Source: Zantedeschia hybrid cultivar
Lineage: Eukaryota; Streptophyta; Magnoliopsida; Alismatales; Araceae
Assembly (NCBI GenBank): GCA_030544215.1
Contig: JARZZO010000014.1
Span: 42,685,734-42,749,733, forward strand
DNA: 64,000 nucleotides
Reading direction: 5' to 3'
Below the pieces are notes generated by a model. That model was given only the letters and a program-made list of their open reading frames with translations. It did no database searches and had not been told where the DNA came from. Both the position numbers and the translations under genes were made by a program. The stretch's first letter is position 1, and each line of letters opens with the position of its first letter. This document shows, in pieces, positions 1 through 9,840 of this stretch.

Positions 1-1137
1 GGAGAGCCCGAATCGAGAATGGACATAAATCTGATTAATCAGAAATTGGATAAGGTAGACATCTTGGCCTAGAAACTAGACCAACTCTTGGCCTTAAACA
101 AGCAAGAGCCTACTTACCCAACACAATCTAGTCCATATGAAGGCCCATCCTCTGCTAATCATGACATTTGTGCCTTATGCGCAAGTCCAACCCATCAAGT
201 GAATGAATGCCCAACTGCGGCCCAACTTCCACCATTCATTCAAGAACAAGTTCAGGCTGCCCAGGAATTCGCCAGGCCCAATAATGATCCATTCTCAAAT
301 ACTTACAATCCTGGTTGGAGAAATCACCCTAATTTCTCTTGGAAGAATCAGCAGGCCCCATTACCAATGCCCAATCTTCCCATGCATCAAGCCCAAAAGC
401 CACAGAATTCATTCCAACAGCAATCTAATTTCTATGGAAATGTTCAGGCTAGGGGATCTCAAGCCCAATTTTCTCAACCGGCCCAGTATCAATCAGGTCA
501 ATCGGCCCAGTATCAATTAGGTCAACCGGCCCACTATCATTCATTCCAATCTGGACAGCCAACCCAATACCATCCTTCACCCACTTACCAACAACCTCCA
601 CAGCCCAACTTTGATGATAAATTCACTCAACTCCAACAACTGATTTTGACCCAGCAACAATCCATTGCTAAGTTGGAAAGTCAAATGGGCCAACTAGCTG
701 AGGCCGCAATGAGAAGAGAAGTAGGCCAACTTCCTAGTCAACCCGTTGCCAATCCAAGGAATCAACCTCCGGGTTTTCCACAGCAATCGGGCATTTTACC
801 TCAGCCTGGCCCGGTACCACAACTTAAAGGGCCACAATTTGAGAATGCTAAAGCCATTTCAGCCCTTAAGAGTGGGAGAAGTTTAGAAAAACCACATGCA
901 GATGGAGAGTTAGCCAAAGGTTCCACTGATGGGCCTCAGGAAATTGAAAGTGATAGTGAGACTGAACCCATCATGGAGAAGTTGGAGGAGGATCTGAAAG
1001 GAAAAGGGACGATTGATGAAAGCCCAAGTTCTTATAAACCTAGGGTGCCATTCACTAATGCCTTGTTAGCTAAGCCCAATACTAGGAAGAAACTGGCACA
1101 GAATGAGGAGTTGTTGGATTTGTTCAAACAAGTCTAA
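1..1137 (+). pseudogene. Athila-1 gag (partial 5', stop-interrupted)
   Basis: This encodes the C-terminal part of the Gag structural protein, which forms the virus-like particle and binds the element RNA. A CCHC zinc knuckle (C-x2-C-x4-H-x4-C, CALCASPTHQVNEC) lies at about 160-205. It is followed by a long Gln/Pro/Tyr-rich stretch with repeated QPAQYQ-type motifs, a short helical segment rich in Gln (around 630-700) and an acidic tail. The frame is open from base 1 apart from TAG at 70-72 and TAA at 1135-1137. Both stops are single C-to-T changes from plausible Gln codons. The frame continues without a shift into the protease. The N-terminus lies upstream of the window. Confidence 0.8.
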
Positions 1138-1878
1138 ATTAATATTCCACTCCTCGATGCCATCAAGCATGTGCCAGCTTATGCTAAGTTTCTCAAGGAA
1201 TTATGTACTCCACGAAGAGAATCTAGAATGGCACCCGAAAAGGTTCGGCTTTCTGAGGATGTTAGTGCAATTGTGATGAATCATTTACCCAAGAAGTTAA
1301 AGGACCCTGGAGCACCTCTAATTTCATGTGACTTAGCTGGAGTTACATTTGATAGAGTGTTATTGGATCTAGGTGCGAGTGTAAATCTATTACCAACAGC
1401 CATTTATGAGAAATTTGATATTGGAGAATTAAAGCCCACATCCATCATCTTGCAGTTGGCTGATAGGTCTGTGAAAACTCCGCGGGGATTAATTGATGAT
1501 GTTATTGTGAAGGTTCATGATTGTTATTTTCCCGTGGATTTTCTTATTCTAGATATGGCATTACCTGAGGAACTCATTCACACCCCGATCATCTTAGGTC
1601 GTCCATTCTTAGCCACTGCCAAAGCTAATATAAACTGTGAAACTGGCATAATGGACATTTCATTTGGGGGTCAAAAGGTCCAGATTAATGTCTTCAAAGC
1701 ATCTCAATACCTAGATCATGAAAAAGAATGCCACACTATTGATATAGTGGATAATCTGGTTGAAGAAAATGAGATTTCCACATATGACTTTTTGGAGGAA
1801 GCCAACACTCTAAAGGACTCTCCTATCCCATTAACATCTTGGCCCATGGTTGAACCTTTACCAGCCTTACAGTCTTAG
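1138..1878 (+). pseudogene. Athila-1 aspartic protease region
   Basis: Retropepsin-type protease, which cuts the Gag-Pol precursor. The active-site motif reads LLDLGASVNLLP (about 1360-1395), the plant Athila form of D-T/L-G-A. The flap and second conserved block follow (PVDFLILDM, then TPIILGRPFLATA at about 1590-1620). The domain is in the same frame as gag and continues after TAG 1876-1878 into RT, so the element originally encoded one polyprotein. The leading segment (1171-1260) has the KFLKELCT stretch that commonly precedes protease in Athila elements. The active-site residues look intact, so inactivation is by the flanking stop codons. Confidence 0.8.
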
Positions 1879-3400
1879 CCCGCTCTGCCATCCTTAGCGG
1901 ACCCTCTTGAGCTTGAACTCAAACCATTACCTGAGTCTCTCAAGTATATCTTTTTGGGCCCGGACCAAACTCTCCCGGTCATCATTGCGGCAAATCTCAC
2001 ATCGCCGCAAGAGGCCCAATCAACCGAGGTCCTCAAAGATCACAAGGGTGCTATTGGATGGTCGGTGGCAGATTTAAAGGGAATTAGCCCGTCCATTTGC
2101 ATGCATCATATCTATATGGAAGAGAATTCTAAGCCCAGTCGGGAGATGCAAAGGCGGCTTAATCCCAATATGAAAGAAGTAGTGAAGAAGGAAGTTGTGA
2201 AATGGCTGGATGCGGGTATTATTTACCCAATATCCGACAGTAAATGGGTCAGCCCAACTCAAGTGGTACCCAAGAAATCTGGATTAACAGTTATTAAGAA
2301 TGATCATGGAGAAGAGGTACCCACTAGGCTTACCACGGGATGGAGAGTGTGCATTGATTACCGAAAGTTGAATCTAATGACTAAGAAGGATCACTTCCCA
2401 CTCCCATTCATGGATCAGATTCTGGAAAAATTATCGGGCCAGAAGTACTTTTGCTTCTTAGATGGGTACTCCGGGTATAATAAAGTGGCTATTTAACCGG
2501 AAGATCAAGAAAAGACCACCTTCACATGCCCTTATGGCACGTTTGCTTTTAGGAGGATGCCATTTGGATTATACAACGCACCGGCCACATTTCAACGGTG
2601 CATGATGGCTATCTTCTCCGATATGGTGGGAGAATTCCTCGAAGTTTTCATGGATGACTTCTCAATCTTCGGGGACTCTTTTGAAAATTGCCTGGAAAAT
2701 CTTAAACAGGTGCTAGCAAGATGCATAGACACCAACCTGATACTTAGTTGGGAAAAGAGCCACTTCATGGTTCGAGAGGGCATTGTTCTATGCCACATTG
2801 TGTCTGAAAGGGGGATAGAGGTAGATAAAGCTAAGATCGATCTCATATCCAATCTCCCTCCGCCCACCTCGGTCAGACAGATCCGTTCATTCCTTGGCCA
2901 TGCCGATTTTTATCGCCGGTTTATCCACAATTTCTCTCAAATTGCCCGGCCTCTAACTCTTCTCCTAGCTAAGGACGTTCCTTTCCAAATAGATGAATCT
3001 TGCATCAAGGCATTTAATTCTCTGAAGGAATCTTTCAACAAAGCCCCGATTCTTCAATCTCCAGATTGGTTTTTACCATTCGAGATCATGTGTGATGCCT
3101 CGGATTATGCTATCGGTGCAGTTTTGGGACAAAGAATCAACAAGTGTCCCGTGGTGATATATTATGCAAGCCGCACCCTTGCTGATGCTCAAATGAATTA
3201 TACCACCACAGAAAAGGAATTATTGGCTGTGGTTTATGCCTTAGAAAAATTCAGATCTTATCTTTTAGGGGCAAAAGTCATAATCTATTCTGATCACTCA
3301 GCTCTCAAATACATGTTGACCAAGAAGGATGCAAAGCCTAGGCTTATTAGATGGATCTTACTCCTTTAGGAATTTGATTTAGAAATTCGGGATAAGAAGG
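1879..3400 (+). pseudogene. Athila-1 reverse transcriptase and RNase H
   Basis: The RT copies element RNA into cDNA and RNase H degrades the RNA strand. RT landmarks are WRVCIDYRKLN (about 2340), CFLDGYSGYNK (about 2450), MPFGLYNAPATFQRCM (2557 onward) and the catalytic FMDD (about 2650). RNase H follows with DASDYAIGAVLGQ (about 3090), the TTTEKELLAVVYALEKF helix (about 3205) and YSDHSALKYML (about 3285). Stops are TAA 2494-2496 and TAG 3367-3369. The second sits where related elements have Gln, a C-to-T change. No frameshift is seen. The acidic catalytic residues are present, but the stops truncate both domains. Confidence 0.85.
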
Positions 3401-4803
3401 GTTCTGAGAATGTGGTAGCTGACCACTTATCCCGAATTCCGATCTCTGAAAGTACACCAATCACTGATTCCTTTCCTGATGAGCATCTACTGACCATTTC
3501 TCACACTACTGCACCTTGGTATGCTCATATTGTCAATTACAAGGTGACTAATCAGCTTCCGAAAGGATGGACTAAAAGTGAAAAGGAAAAATTCTTTTCT
3601 CAGGAAAAATATTATTTCTGGGAGGATCCTGAATTATTCAAATGTTGTCCTGATCAAATCATTAGGCGATGTGTTCCTGAAGAAGAACAACAGAGTGTTC
3701 TTAACTTCTGCCATAATCTGGCCTGTGGGGGCCACTTCTCAGGAAAGAAAACTGCAGCCAAAGTCCTGCAAAGTGGTTTTTACTAGCCCACACTTTTCAA
3801 AGATGCCCATGAATTCAGCAAAACATGCCTCCGATGTCAGGCCGTAGGAAATATGGTGAAAATGGATATGATGCCACTCAACCCAATCTTGGTGGTTGAA
3901 GTCTTTGATGTTTGGGGAATTGACTTTATGGGACCTTTTCCACCCTCTTTTGGACATACATATATTCTGGTAGCGGTGGATTATGTCTCAAAATAGATTA
4001 AAGCAGTAGCCACCCGAACCAATGATCATAAAGTGGTCATTAAATTCGTTCAGAAGAATATCTTTTCTCAGTTCGGGTGGCCTAAAGCTATCATAAGTGA
4101 TGGGGGAACGCATTTCACGAATTACCAATTTCGAGCTTTGCTTAAGAAATATGGGATTAATCACAAAGTAGCTACCCCTTATCACCCCCAAACCAGTGGC
4201 CAACTGGAAGTTTCCAATAGGGAGATCAAGAATATTCTGCAAAAGTCCGTTAGGCCAGATAGAAAAGATTGGTCTGAAAGATTGGATGATGCTTTATGGG
4301 CCTATCGGACCGCTTACAAAACTCCTATTGGCATGTCTCCTTATCGCCTGGTTTTTGGAAAAGCGTGCCACCTTCCAGTGGAATTGGAACATAGGGCTTA
4401 TTGGGCCATCAAACAAGTCAATATGGACCTAGCCCAAGCTGGTTCCCACCGAACCTTACAACTAAGTGAGCTGGAAGAGTTACGCAACGAGGCCTATGAA
4501 AATTCAAAGATTTATAAAGCCAAAACTAAAGCTTTTCATGATAAACATATTGTCAGAAAATCATTTCTTTCAAATCAGAAAGTTTGGCTATTTAATTCTA
4601 GGCTTCGCCTATTTCCTGGAAAACTGAAATCCATATGGGATGGACCCTTCGTGGTCGTTAAAGCCTTCGATCATGGAGCCGTTGAAATTTTGAATCCTAA
4701 GAGTGGGACCACTTTCACTGTTAATGGTCAACGGTTGAAACCATTCACTGAAAATCTTCAAAATGCACCACCTGAGTCCATAAAACTGAGTGATCCACAT
4801 TAA
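3401..4803 (+). pseudogene. Athila-1 integrase
   Basis: Integrase inserts the cDNA into the genome. The N-terminal HHCC zinc region spans about 3700-3840 (NLACGGHFSGKKTA, then TCLRCQ). The catalytic core has the first Asp in GIDFMGPF (about 3916), the second in IISDGGTHF (about 4090) and the Glu in TSGQLEVSNREIK (about 4190). The C-terminal part contains the SPYRLVFGKACHLPVELEH block and the RLRLFPGKLKSIWDGPF segment typical of the GPY/F region. Stops TAG 3784-3786 and TAG 3994-3996 both fall where the family normally has Trp (TGG to TAG). The natural end is TAA 4801-4803. Confidence 0.85.
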
Positions 4804-4844
4804 CTGAACTTCCGTCTGGCTGAAGACGATAAACTTAGCGCTTG

Positions 4845-4860
4845 TTGGGAGGCAACCCAA
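4845..4860 (+). promoter_or_regulatory. Conserved stem-loop after Athila-1 pol
   Basis: TTGGG-AGGCAA-CCCAA forms a 5-bp stem with a 6-nt loop. It follows a TTAGCGCTTGTTGG stretch about 40 bases after the pol stop. The same block occurs in Athila-2 (rev. comp. of about 26025-26060). Conservation between an autonomous-type and a non-autonomous element argues for a cis function, although the function itself is unknown to me. Confidence 0.6.
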
Positions 4861-5025
4861 TATTTTACTTCAGTTTTTGGTATTTCGTCTCCTTTTAGGT
4901 CCCTGAGCAGCAATCCTCGTGGGTATGTCGCATCCTCGTCATTACAGGTTGTTTCGCTCCCTCACAAATTATCTTCTGGCTGCATGTATTTCAGATCTTT
5001 TATGCCATTGAGGATAATGTCAATT

Positions 5026-5040
5026 AAGTTGGGGGGTGGG
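5026..5040 (+). promoter_or_regulatory. Internal polypurine-like tract
   Basis: The sequence AAGTTGGGGGGTGGG is nearly identical to the tract directly before the LTR (5987-5999). A matching C-rich copy exists in Athila-2 (about 25835-25850 on the + strand). It may act as a second plus-strand primer site, by analogy with central polypurine tracts of some retroelements (inference). Confidence 0.5.
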
Positions 5041-5512
5041 ACAATCAATTTGATATGCATTTATTGAAAATCTTTTGAAGAAAACTGATATCTTTCACTG
5101 AAAAATAGTCAAATTTTTTCAAAAACTTCTTTTCACATCCTAGGAAAACTACATGAAAATCATGTTTCATTAAGTAAATCTTAAACAAATCAGTTTTTCT
5201 GTTAGTCACATTGGTTAAAGAGCTTTTAAAATTTAAATATCTCACTTTACAAAAATCTACGGCAGGATGATTTTCACACACACACGACAACTTAGAATAA
5301 ATGGAAGATCTTAAAAATATAGAATTGCTGAAATTAACCTCAAAGATAAGACTACTTATTCTAATTTTTCTTTTGGGTTGAACGAAAGGAATGTGTAGGA
5401 TCCGTAATAGGGGACTGTCCCACTCAGCACTCTAAAAGAGGCGGTCATTTAAAATGGACAACTGTAAACATTAAAGGCAATAGAAGGCGTTAAAAGAGTT
5501 AAAGGAAGGTAG

Positions 5513-5571
5513 GTGGCAAAAAGTACGCAACTCCCCTCAGGCAATTCAAAGAGAGTGGCAAAAAGTACGCA
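5513..5571 (+). repeat. Twin 17-nt motif conserved between Athila elements
   Basis: GTGGCAAAAAGTACGCA occurs at 5513-5529 and 5555-5571. Both copies recur in Athila-2 on the opposite strand (25298-25314 and 25340-25356) with the same spacing of 42 bases and very similar flanks. The coding regions of the two elements have diverged far more. Confidence 0.7.
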
Positions 5572-5986
5572 CTCTCAAAAGCAAAAGTACAATAAAATGA
5601 AAAAAAAAACGCCACGCTAAAAAGTCCATCGGACCAAAAATATGACCAAGTCGTGAAAAGTGCTGAGTTGGGACGGGAACTGAAAAATGGTCCTCACTGA
5701 CTGATCGGAAAATCTTTTATTCTCTTCTCCTCCCCAGGAAGTCTTATCTAAAGGGTAGTAAAGGCAAGAATATATACCAGAAAGGTCGGAAACGAATTCT
5801 AAGTGTGTCAAATTTCATGCACAAATCACCTGTCTGAATCAAAATATTGTGGGATATGAAAACTTTTAGCTTAACCATTCGGCTACCACTTAAATTGATT
5901 GTGAAAGATACTACAAATGAAGCATGATAATTCATTGTGTGTCCTAACTTTTCCTTATTTGCATTGCTAAGGGACTAGCAATGAGT

Positions 5987-5999
5987 AAGTTGGGGGGTG
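5987..5999 (+). promoter_or_regulatory. Polypurine tract of Athila-1
   Basis: AAGTTGGGGGGTG lies directly before the LTR start (TGATAA at 6000), the position where plus-strand cDNA synthesis is primed. Confidence 0.75.
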
Positions 6000-6666
6000 T
6001 GATAAAGTGTTAAATTGATCATTTAAAGGCAATCATATGCATCGTACTCATGTTTTTATCTGCAAAATAGCATGAAATGATAGATAATTGTGTAACAAGT
6101 CCAACGGTACCAATTTCATCAAATTATGACTTAAAAACATCGTCATTTCATGTGATTAAAGGAGCATAGCGCATTTGCGGTTTTTCGACAAAACCGAGAC
6201 GAAATGAATAAATATGATGATATTTTTATGATAATGCGCTAATTTATAATTATTTTATGTGAACAGGACATGCCGATGATGCAGTGCAGCTGGTGGAGTT
6301 TCTGGAAATTTTGGGGGAGGTCCAGTGTTCGGATTTCAATAAATTCAACTAAAGCAGGGGTAAAAGTGCAATTTGATGTCCTAATATTGCTCTGATTCCT
6401 TCTTTCTCTGGAGTTTCCCAAAAATCCTTTATTTCCTTCTTTCTCTCCAATTTCCCAGCCACATCCCTTCCTTTCTTTATTTTAAAATCTTCTCTCTCTT
6501 TTTTTTAAAGAAACCACTCCAAATCCGAATCCGACTCCTTCTCTAAATTTCTTCCACACGATCTCTCTTCTCTCCCATATAATCCCCCTCTCTCTCCCAG
6601 ATTCTGCTGTCTATTATTCGTATCTCGCTCTCCGGCTCTCCCTCTCTCCGGTTCTCTCTCTCTTAG
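6000..6666 (+). repeat. Athila-1 3' LTR, piece 1 (U3)
   Basis: Starts TGATAAAGTGTT after the polypurine tract. The first half is AT-rich and the second half pyrimidine-rich (long CT runs from about 6400). It ends with CTTAG (6662-6666), the target duplication of Copia-1, and resumes at 14566. Confidence 0.8.
6662..6666. other. Target site duplication CTTAG (left, Copia-1)
   Basis: CTTAG here and at 14561-14565 flank Copia-1 exactly at its TG and CA ends. Confidence 0.9.
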
Positions 6667-7152
6667 TGTTAACCAACGCATGGTTCTTACCATGTATATG
6701 CCCACGTGGGGCCAAGAGTTGGTTATAGGAGATGAGGGGGAGTGGTTGAGGGAGTGGTTGTGGGAAGTTACCCACACATGTGATGCACCCCTTGGATATA
6801 ACCATTTCCCCCTTTATTTGAAAGGTTAGGGGAGAGAGATATAAAGGGAAGAGAGTGGCATTACGTGAGAACACTCTTAAGAACTCTCACTTTTAGGCAA
6901 CCCTCTTTCTCAGTCTAGACTCCTCTTATTTCTACTCATTCTCTCTCCCTCTCTAAGTGTTGTTCTCCAAGAGGCTATCACCAAGAGCCTAGGATTTGCA
7001 GTGTGGATTTTGGGGAGAAGCCCGTCACGTGGTTCTCCTTCTCGTCCTCATGGAGTCGTTGCCGTTAAGGTACGTTTTCCGTTACGATCCATCTCCGTGC
7101 ATGCTTCCGCTTGTTCATTTGATGTATGGAGATATTTGTGTTTTAATCAACA
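6667..7152 (+). repeat. Copia-1 5' LTR
   Basis: TGTTAACCAACG to TTTAATCAACA. It is nearly identical to 14055-14560 but lacks a stretch of about 20 bases present in the 3' copy around 14440-14465. A TATA box is at 6840-6846. Confidence 0.92.
6840..6846 (+). promoter_or_regulatory. TATA box in Copia-1 LTR
   Basis: TATAAAG within a purine-rich stretch 173 bases into the LTR. The same box is at 14228-14234 in the 3' LTR. It is the only good TATA match in the LTR. Confidence 0.6.
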
Positions 7153-7153
7153 T

Positions 7154-7166
7154 TGGTATCAGAGCC
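7154..7166 (+). promoter_or_regulatory. Primer binding site (initiator Met-tRNA type)
   Basis: TGGTATCAGAGCC, one base after the 5' LTR, is the standard plant copia primer site complementary to the 3' end of initiator methionine tRNA. Confidence 0.9.
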
Positions 7167-7240
7167 AGGTTAACGGAACCATAGCAGCGTGGTCTTCGAT
7201 CAAAAAGAACAGTTCCGACGTTGCGGCCTCGTCGAGCCGA

Positions 7241-7957
7241 ATGGCTCCCATGGTGGTTATCAGTGACGAGGAATCGGAACGGGTTCCCGATGAACTGACC
7301 GACTACTCCGAAGAGAAATCCGGCGACGACCGCGTCCCATCTTCTCCTCCAAAGAGACTCAGAGCGCCGGAATACTTAGCCTACCTCAGAGGGTTTTGCG
7401 GCGCGCATTCTGGACGCGACCAACCATCCGAGATAGTACGTGATGGCAGCCACGACGAGGATGAAGACAGCGCCTGTAATGGAGGCCATGCAAACGGCGA
7501 CGCGGACGACGAGGGAAGCCCGCCGCGACGGTCGACGTCCCTATGCAGAGAAGGTCCCAAGCTGATGAACACAGCCGCGGCCACGCCGGCGGGCGTACCG
7601 CTCGGGCCTAGCGCGGACGTGGCGCTCGCGCCCAGCGCGGGCGGAGTGGCCTCGCCCCTGCGCAGGGGGGCTCCCACGCCCATGCATGGGGCTGTTGTAC
7701 CAGCCGCGCATGGTCCAGCGGGCGTGTCCTTGGCGAGGACGGGTCGAGCCCAACGACGTCGGCGCTGGGAGGCCCGCAGACGTCACCACGGCGGACCGTT
7801 TGGTGGCACGTGGCCTCACATGGGTCGCCGTGAACCTCACGATGTACCGTATCGGGCTGGATCCAGAATGGGCCGGTTGGTTGTTCGAATGGACCCGTTT
7901 CAAATTCTCCGAATGATTATGAACGGAGAAATAGAATTTGAGATTAGGGAGTATTAG
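7241..7957 (+). CDS. GC-rich leader ORF of Copia-1, unknown function
   Basis: An open frame of 238 codons from ATG 7241 to TAG, between primer site and gag. I do not recognise the protein. The N-terminus is acidic (VVISDEESERV, then EEKSGDD) and is followed by PKRLRAPEYLAYLRGF. The middle is Ala/Gly/Pro-rich low complexity (about residues 90-160), then comes an Arg-rich stretch (RRRRWEARRRHH) and a hydrophobic tail. Base composition is much higher in G+C than the AT-rich DNA on both sides, which suggests capture of foreign sequence. The frame may be open partly because of its GC content, so expression is uncertain. The boundaries of the GC-rich block are about 7160 and 7900. Confidence 0.4.
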   Translation: MAPMVVISDEESERVPDELTDYSEEKSGDDRVPSSPPKRLRAPEYLAYLRGFCGAHSGRDQPSEIVRDGSHDEDEDSACNGGHANGDADDEGSPPRRSTSLCREGPKLMNTAAATPAGVPLGPSADVALAPSAGGVASPLRRGAPTPMHGAVVPAAHGPAGVSLARTGRAQRRRRWEARRRHHGGPFGGTWPHMGRREPHDVPYRAGSRMGRLVVRMDPFQILRMIMNGEIEFEIREY

Positions 7958-8967
7958 TTAGTTTATTTATGATTAGATGATGCATTAGAATTTAATTTTA
8001 ATCGTAGACTTATTAGTGCAAATTAATGTAATTTGATTTCCATGGTCTATTTGATTTATAGTTGAATTATCCTGATTAGTGTCAATTATTTAAATGTGAT
8101 GATTGTCTTTATATTATGTTGCGCAAAATGAAATAAATTGAATTGTTTTATTTCGTCACGCAAATAATTATTTTTTTTGGTCACTGATATCGACCTTAAC
8201 AGAATTTGCGTATAATTGAAGTGAATATTTGCGCAATAGAGTAAAATGACACTAATAATCGATTATTCAACTATATAAAATGCATATTTATAGATCGTTA
8301 AATTATTGCGCTTGTCGCTTAGCGGCAATTGAATTTTACGTTCTTAGATTTAAATATGCATGATTGTATATTTACCAATTAAATTGATTTAATTCGTGCA
8401 AAATTGTCGTATCATTTAAATATTGCGCATGCTTGTGTAGCACCAATTGATTAATTTTTAAATGATAATTTGTTAATCTGCACGTCTTGAATTGATCAAT
8501 TTATGCACACCTTAAATACAGCCACTTAGCTATCATTTCATTTAAAATGATCATGTTGAAATTGAAAATTGATATATTTTCGTGATCATGTGTTTGTTTG
8601 TAAATATTCATGATAGCTAAAATTTGATCAAGTTATTGAAATATCATGGACTTTGCTATTCCTGTTGATTTAATTATGTAGGTATTCACTTCCATGATAT
8701 TCAAATTAAACTTGTAAACGTTTGATAAGTGGCTATTACGAGAGATCTAAAGTGTTTCTCTTGTTGTGAATTCGCTCAAAATCATTCTATTAAAATTAAG
8801 TTACCTTGATTTAATCGGAAGATGATTATAGTATCCTAGATCTATATTTCGATTCCGATGATCGAGTTAACTTAATATTTATTAGTTTGGATTTTTTTGG
8901 AAGCGAATTATGATGTGTAAACTATGTCAACTTGACTCTCTAAATTTTACCTATGTAGTGATTTAAA
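7958..8967 (+). other. AT-rich leader between leader ORF and gag of Copia-1
   Basis: About 1 kb of AT-rich DNA with no ORF. It contains several TTGCGCAA-like motifs (around 8119, 8243 and 8305). It ends with TTTTACCTATGTAG just before the gag ATG, which resembles a 3' splice site, so part of it could be an intron (inference). Confidence 0.5.
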
Positions 8968-9840
8968 ATGGCCATGAAAAATGTCATTGTTGATTTGACC
9001 ATGGGTGACAAGTTGACGGGAATGAATTATGACATTTGGCACCGTAAGATTCAATACTTGCTAAACAAGCAGGAATTGCTAGAACATCTTACCACCGTCA
9101 TGTCACCGCCTGAGGATGGCAATACAGCACAGCACCGTAGAGATCAAGAAGCGTACCGTCAATGGTTCACTAAGGATCGTAGCGCGCGCTTTACTATGTT
9201 AAGCAGCATGCAAGACGATCTTATTAGGGAATTTGAGAAATTCCAAACTGCCAAAGGTATGTGGGATCAGTTAAAGTTTCAATTTGGTGGAACTTCAACT
9301 ACGCGGTTGCGTGCTCTTGTACTTAAGTTTGAGACCTACCGCAAAAACCAACGACAGACCATGACCGAACACCTTAGGGTTATGTCGGGCATGATCAGGG
9401 ACTTAAAGTCGGCAGGTCATGATCTCACGGACGAGCAGCAGGTCCTTGCAGTAATCCGATCTCTACCGGACTCTTGGGTCCATATGAAGCAGATTCTTAC
9501 CCACAACGAGAATATCAAGAATTTTTCTGATATTTCTCGTCATGTGGAGTTAGAGGCTGAGCGCGAAGAAGCTGTACACGCCACTGCCTTAGTCGCCAAG
9601 GGAGGCAGACACCAAGGCAGGAAGGGCCCAAAGAAGTCTTTCAAACGAAAAGATCGTGAAATTGCATCCAGCTCTAAGTACAAGGCAGAGCGGACACCGA
9701 AGCGCCACCACAGAGGCAAGCACGGTGGTAAAAGGGACAAATCAAAGGTGAAGTGCTACAATTGTGAGAAGATGGGACATTTCGCTCGCGAGTGCGCTGA
9801 GCCGAAAAAGGTATCCCTCAACTTAGATTCTCTTTCTGCG
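8968..9840 (+). pseudogene. Copia-1 gag
   Basis: Structural Gag of a Ty1/copia element. ATG 8968 is the first in frame. Residues about 1-200 form the UBN2-type gag domain (MGDKLTGMNYDIWHRKIQYL, then MWDQLKFQFGGTS, then VIRSLPDSWVHMKQIL). A basic Lys/Arg/His-rich region precedes a CCHC knuckle, CYNCEKMGHFAREC, at about residues 264-277. The frame runs straight on into protease, as usual for copia. This part has no stop, but downstream lesions break the polyprotein. Confidence 0.85.

Larger units (their letters stand above)
4804..5999 (+). other. Athila-1 3' non-coding region
   Basis: About 1.2 kb without a convincing gene. It shares several blocks with the corresponding region of Athila-2 on the other strand (24861-26060): a hairpin just after the stop codon, an internal polypurine-like tract, a twice-repeated 17-nt motif, and the final tract before the LTR. 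These conserved blocks suggest cis-acting roles in RNA processing or reverse transcription, which is inference. Confidence 0.7.
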
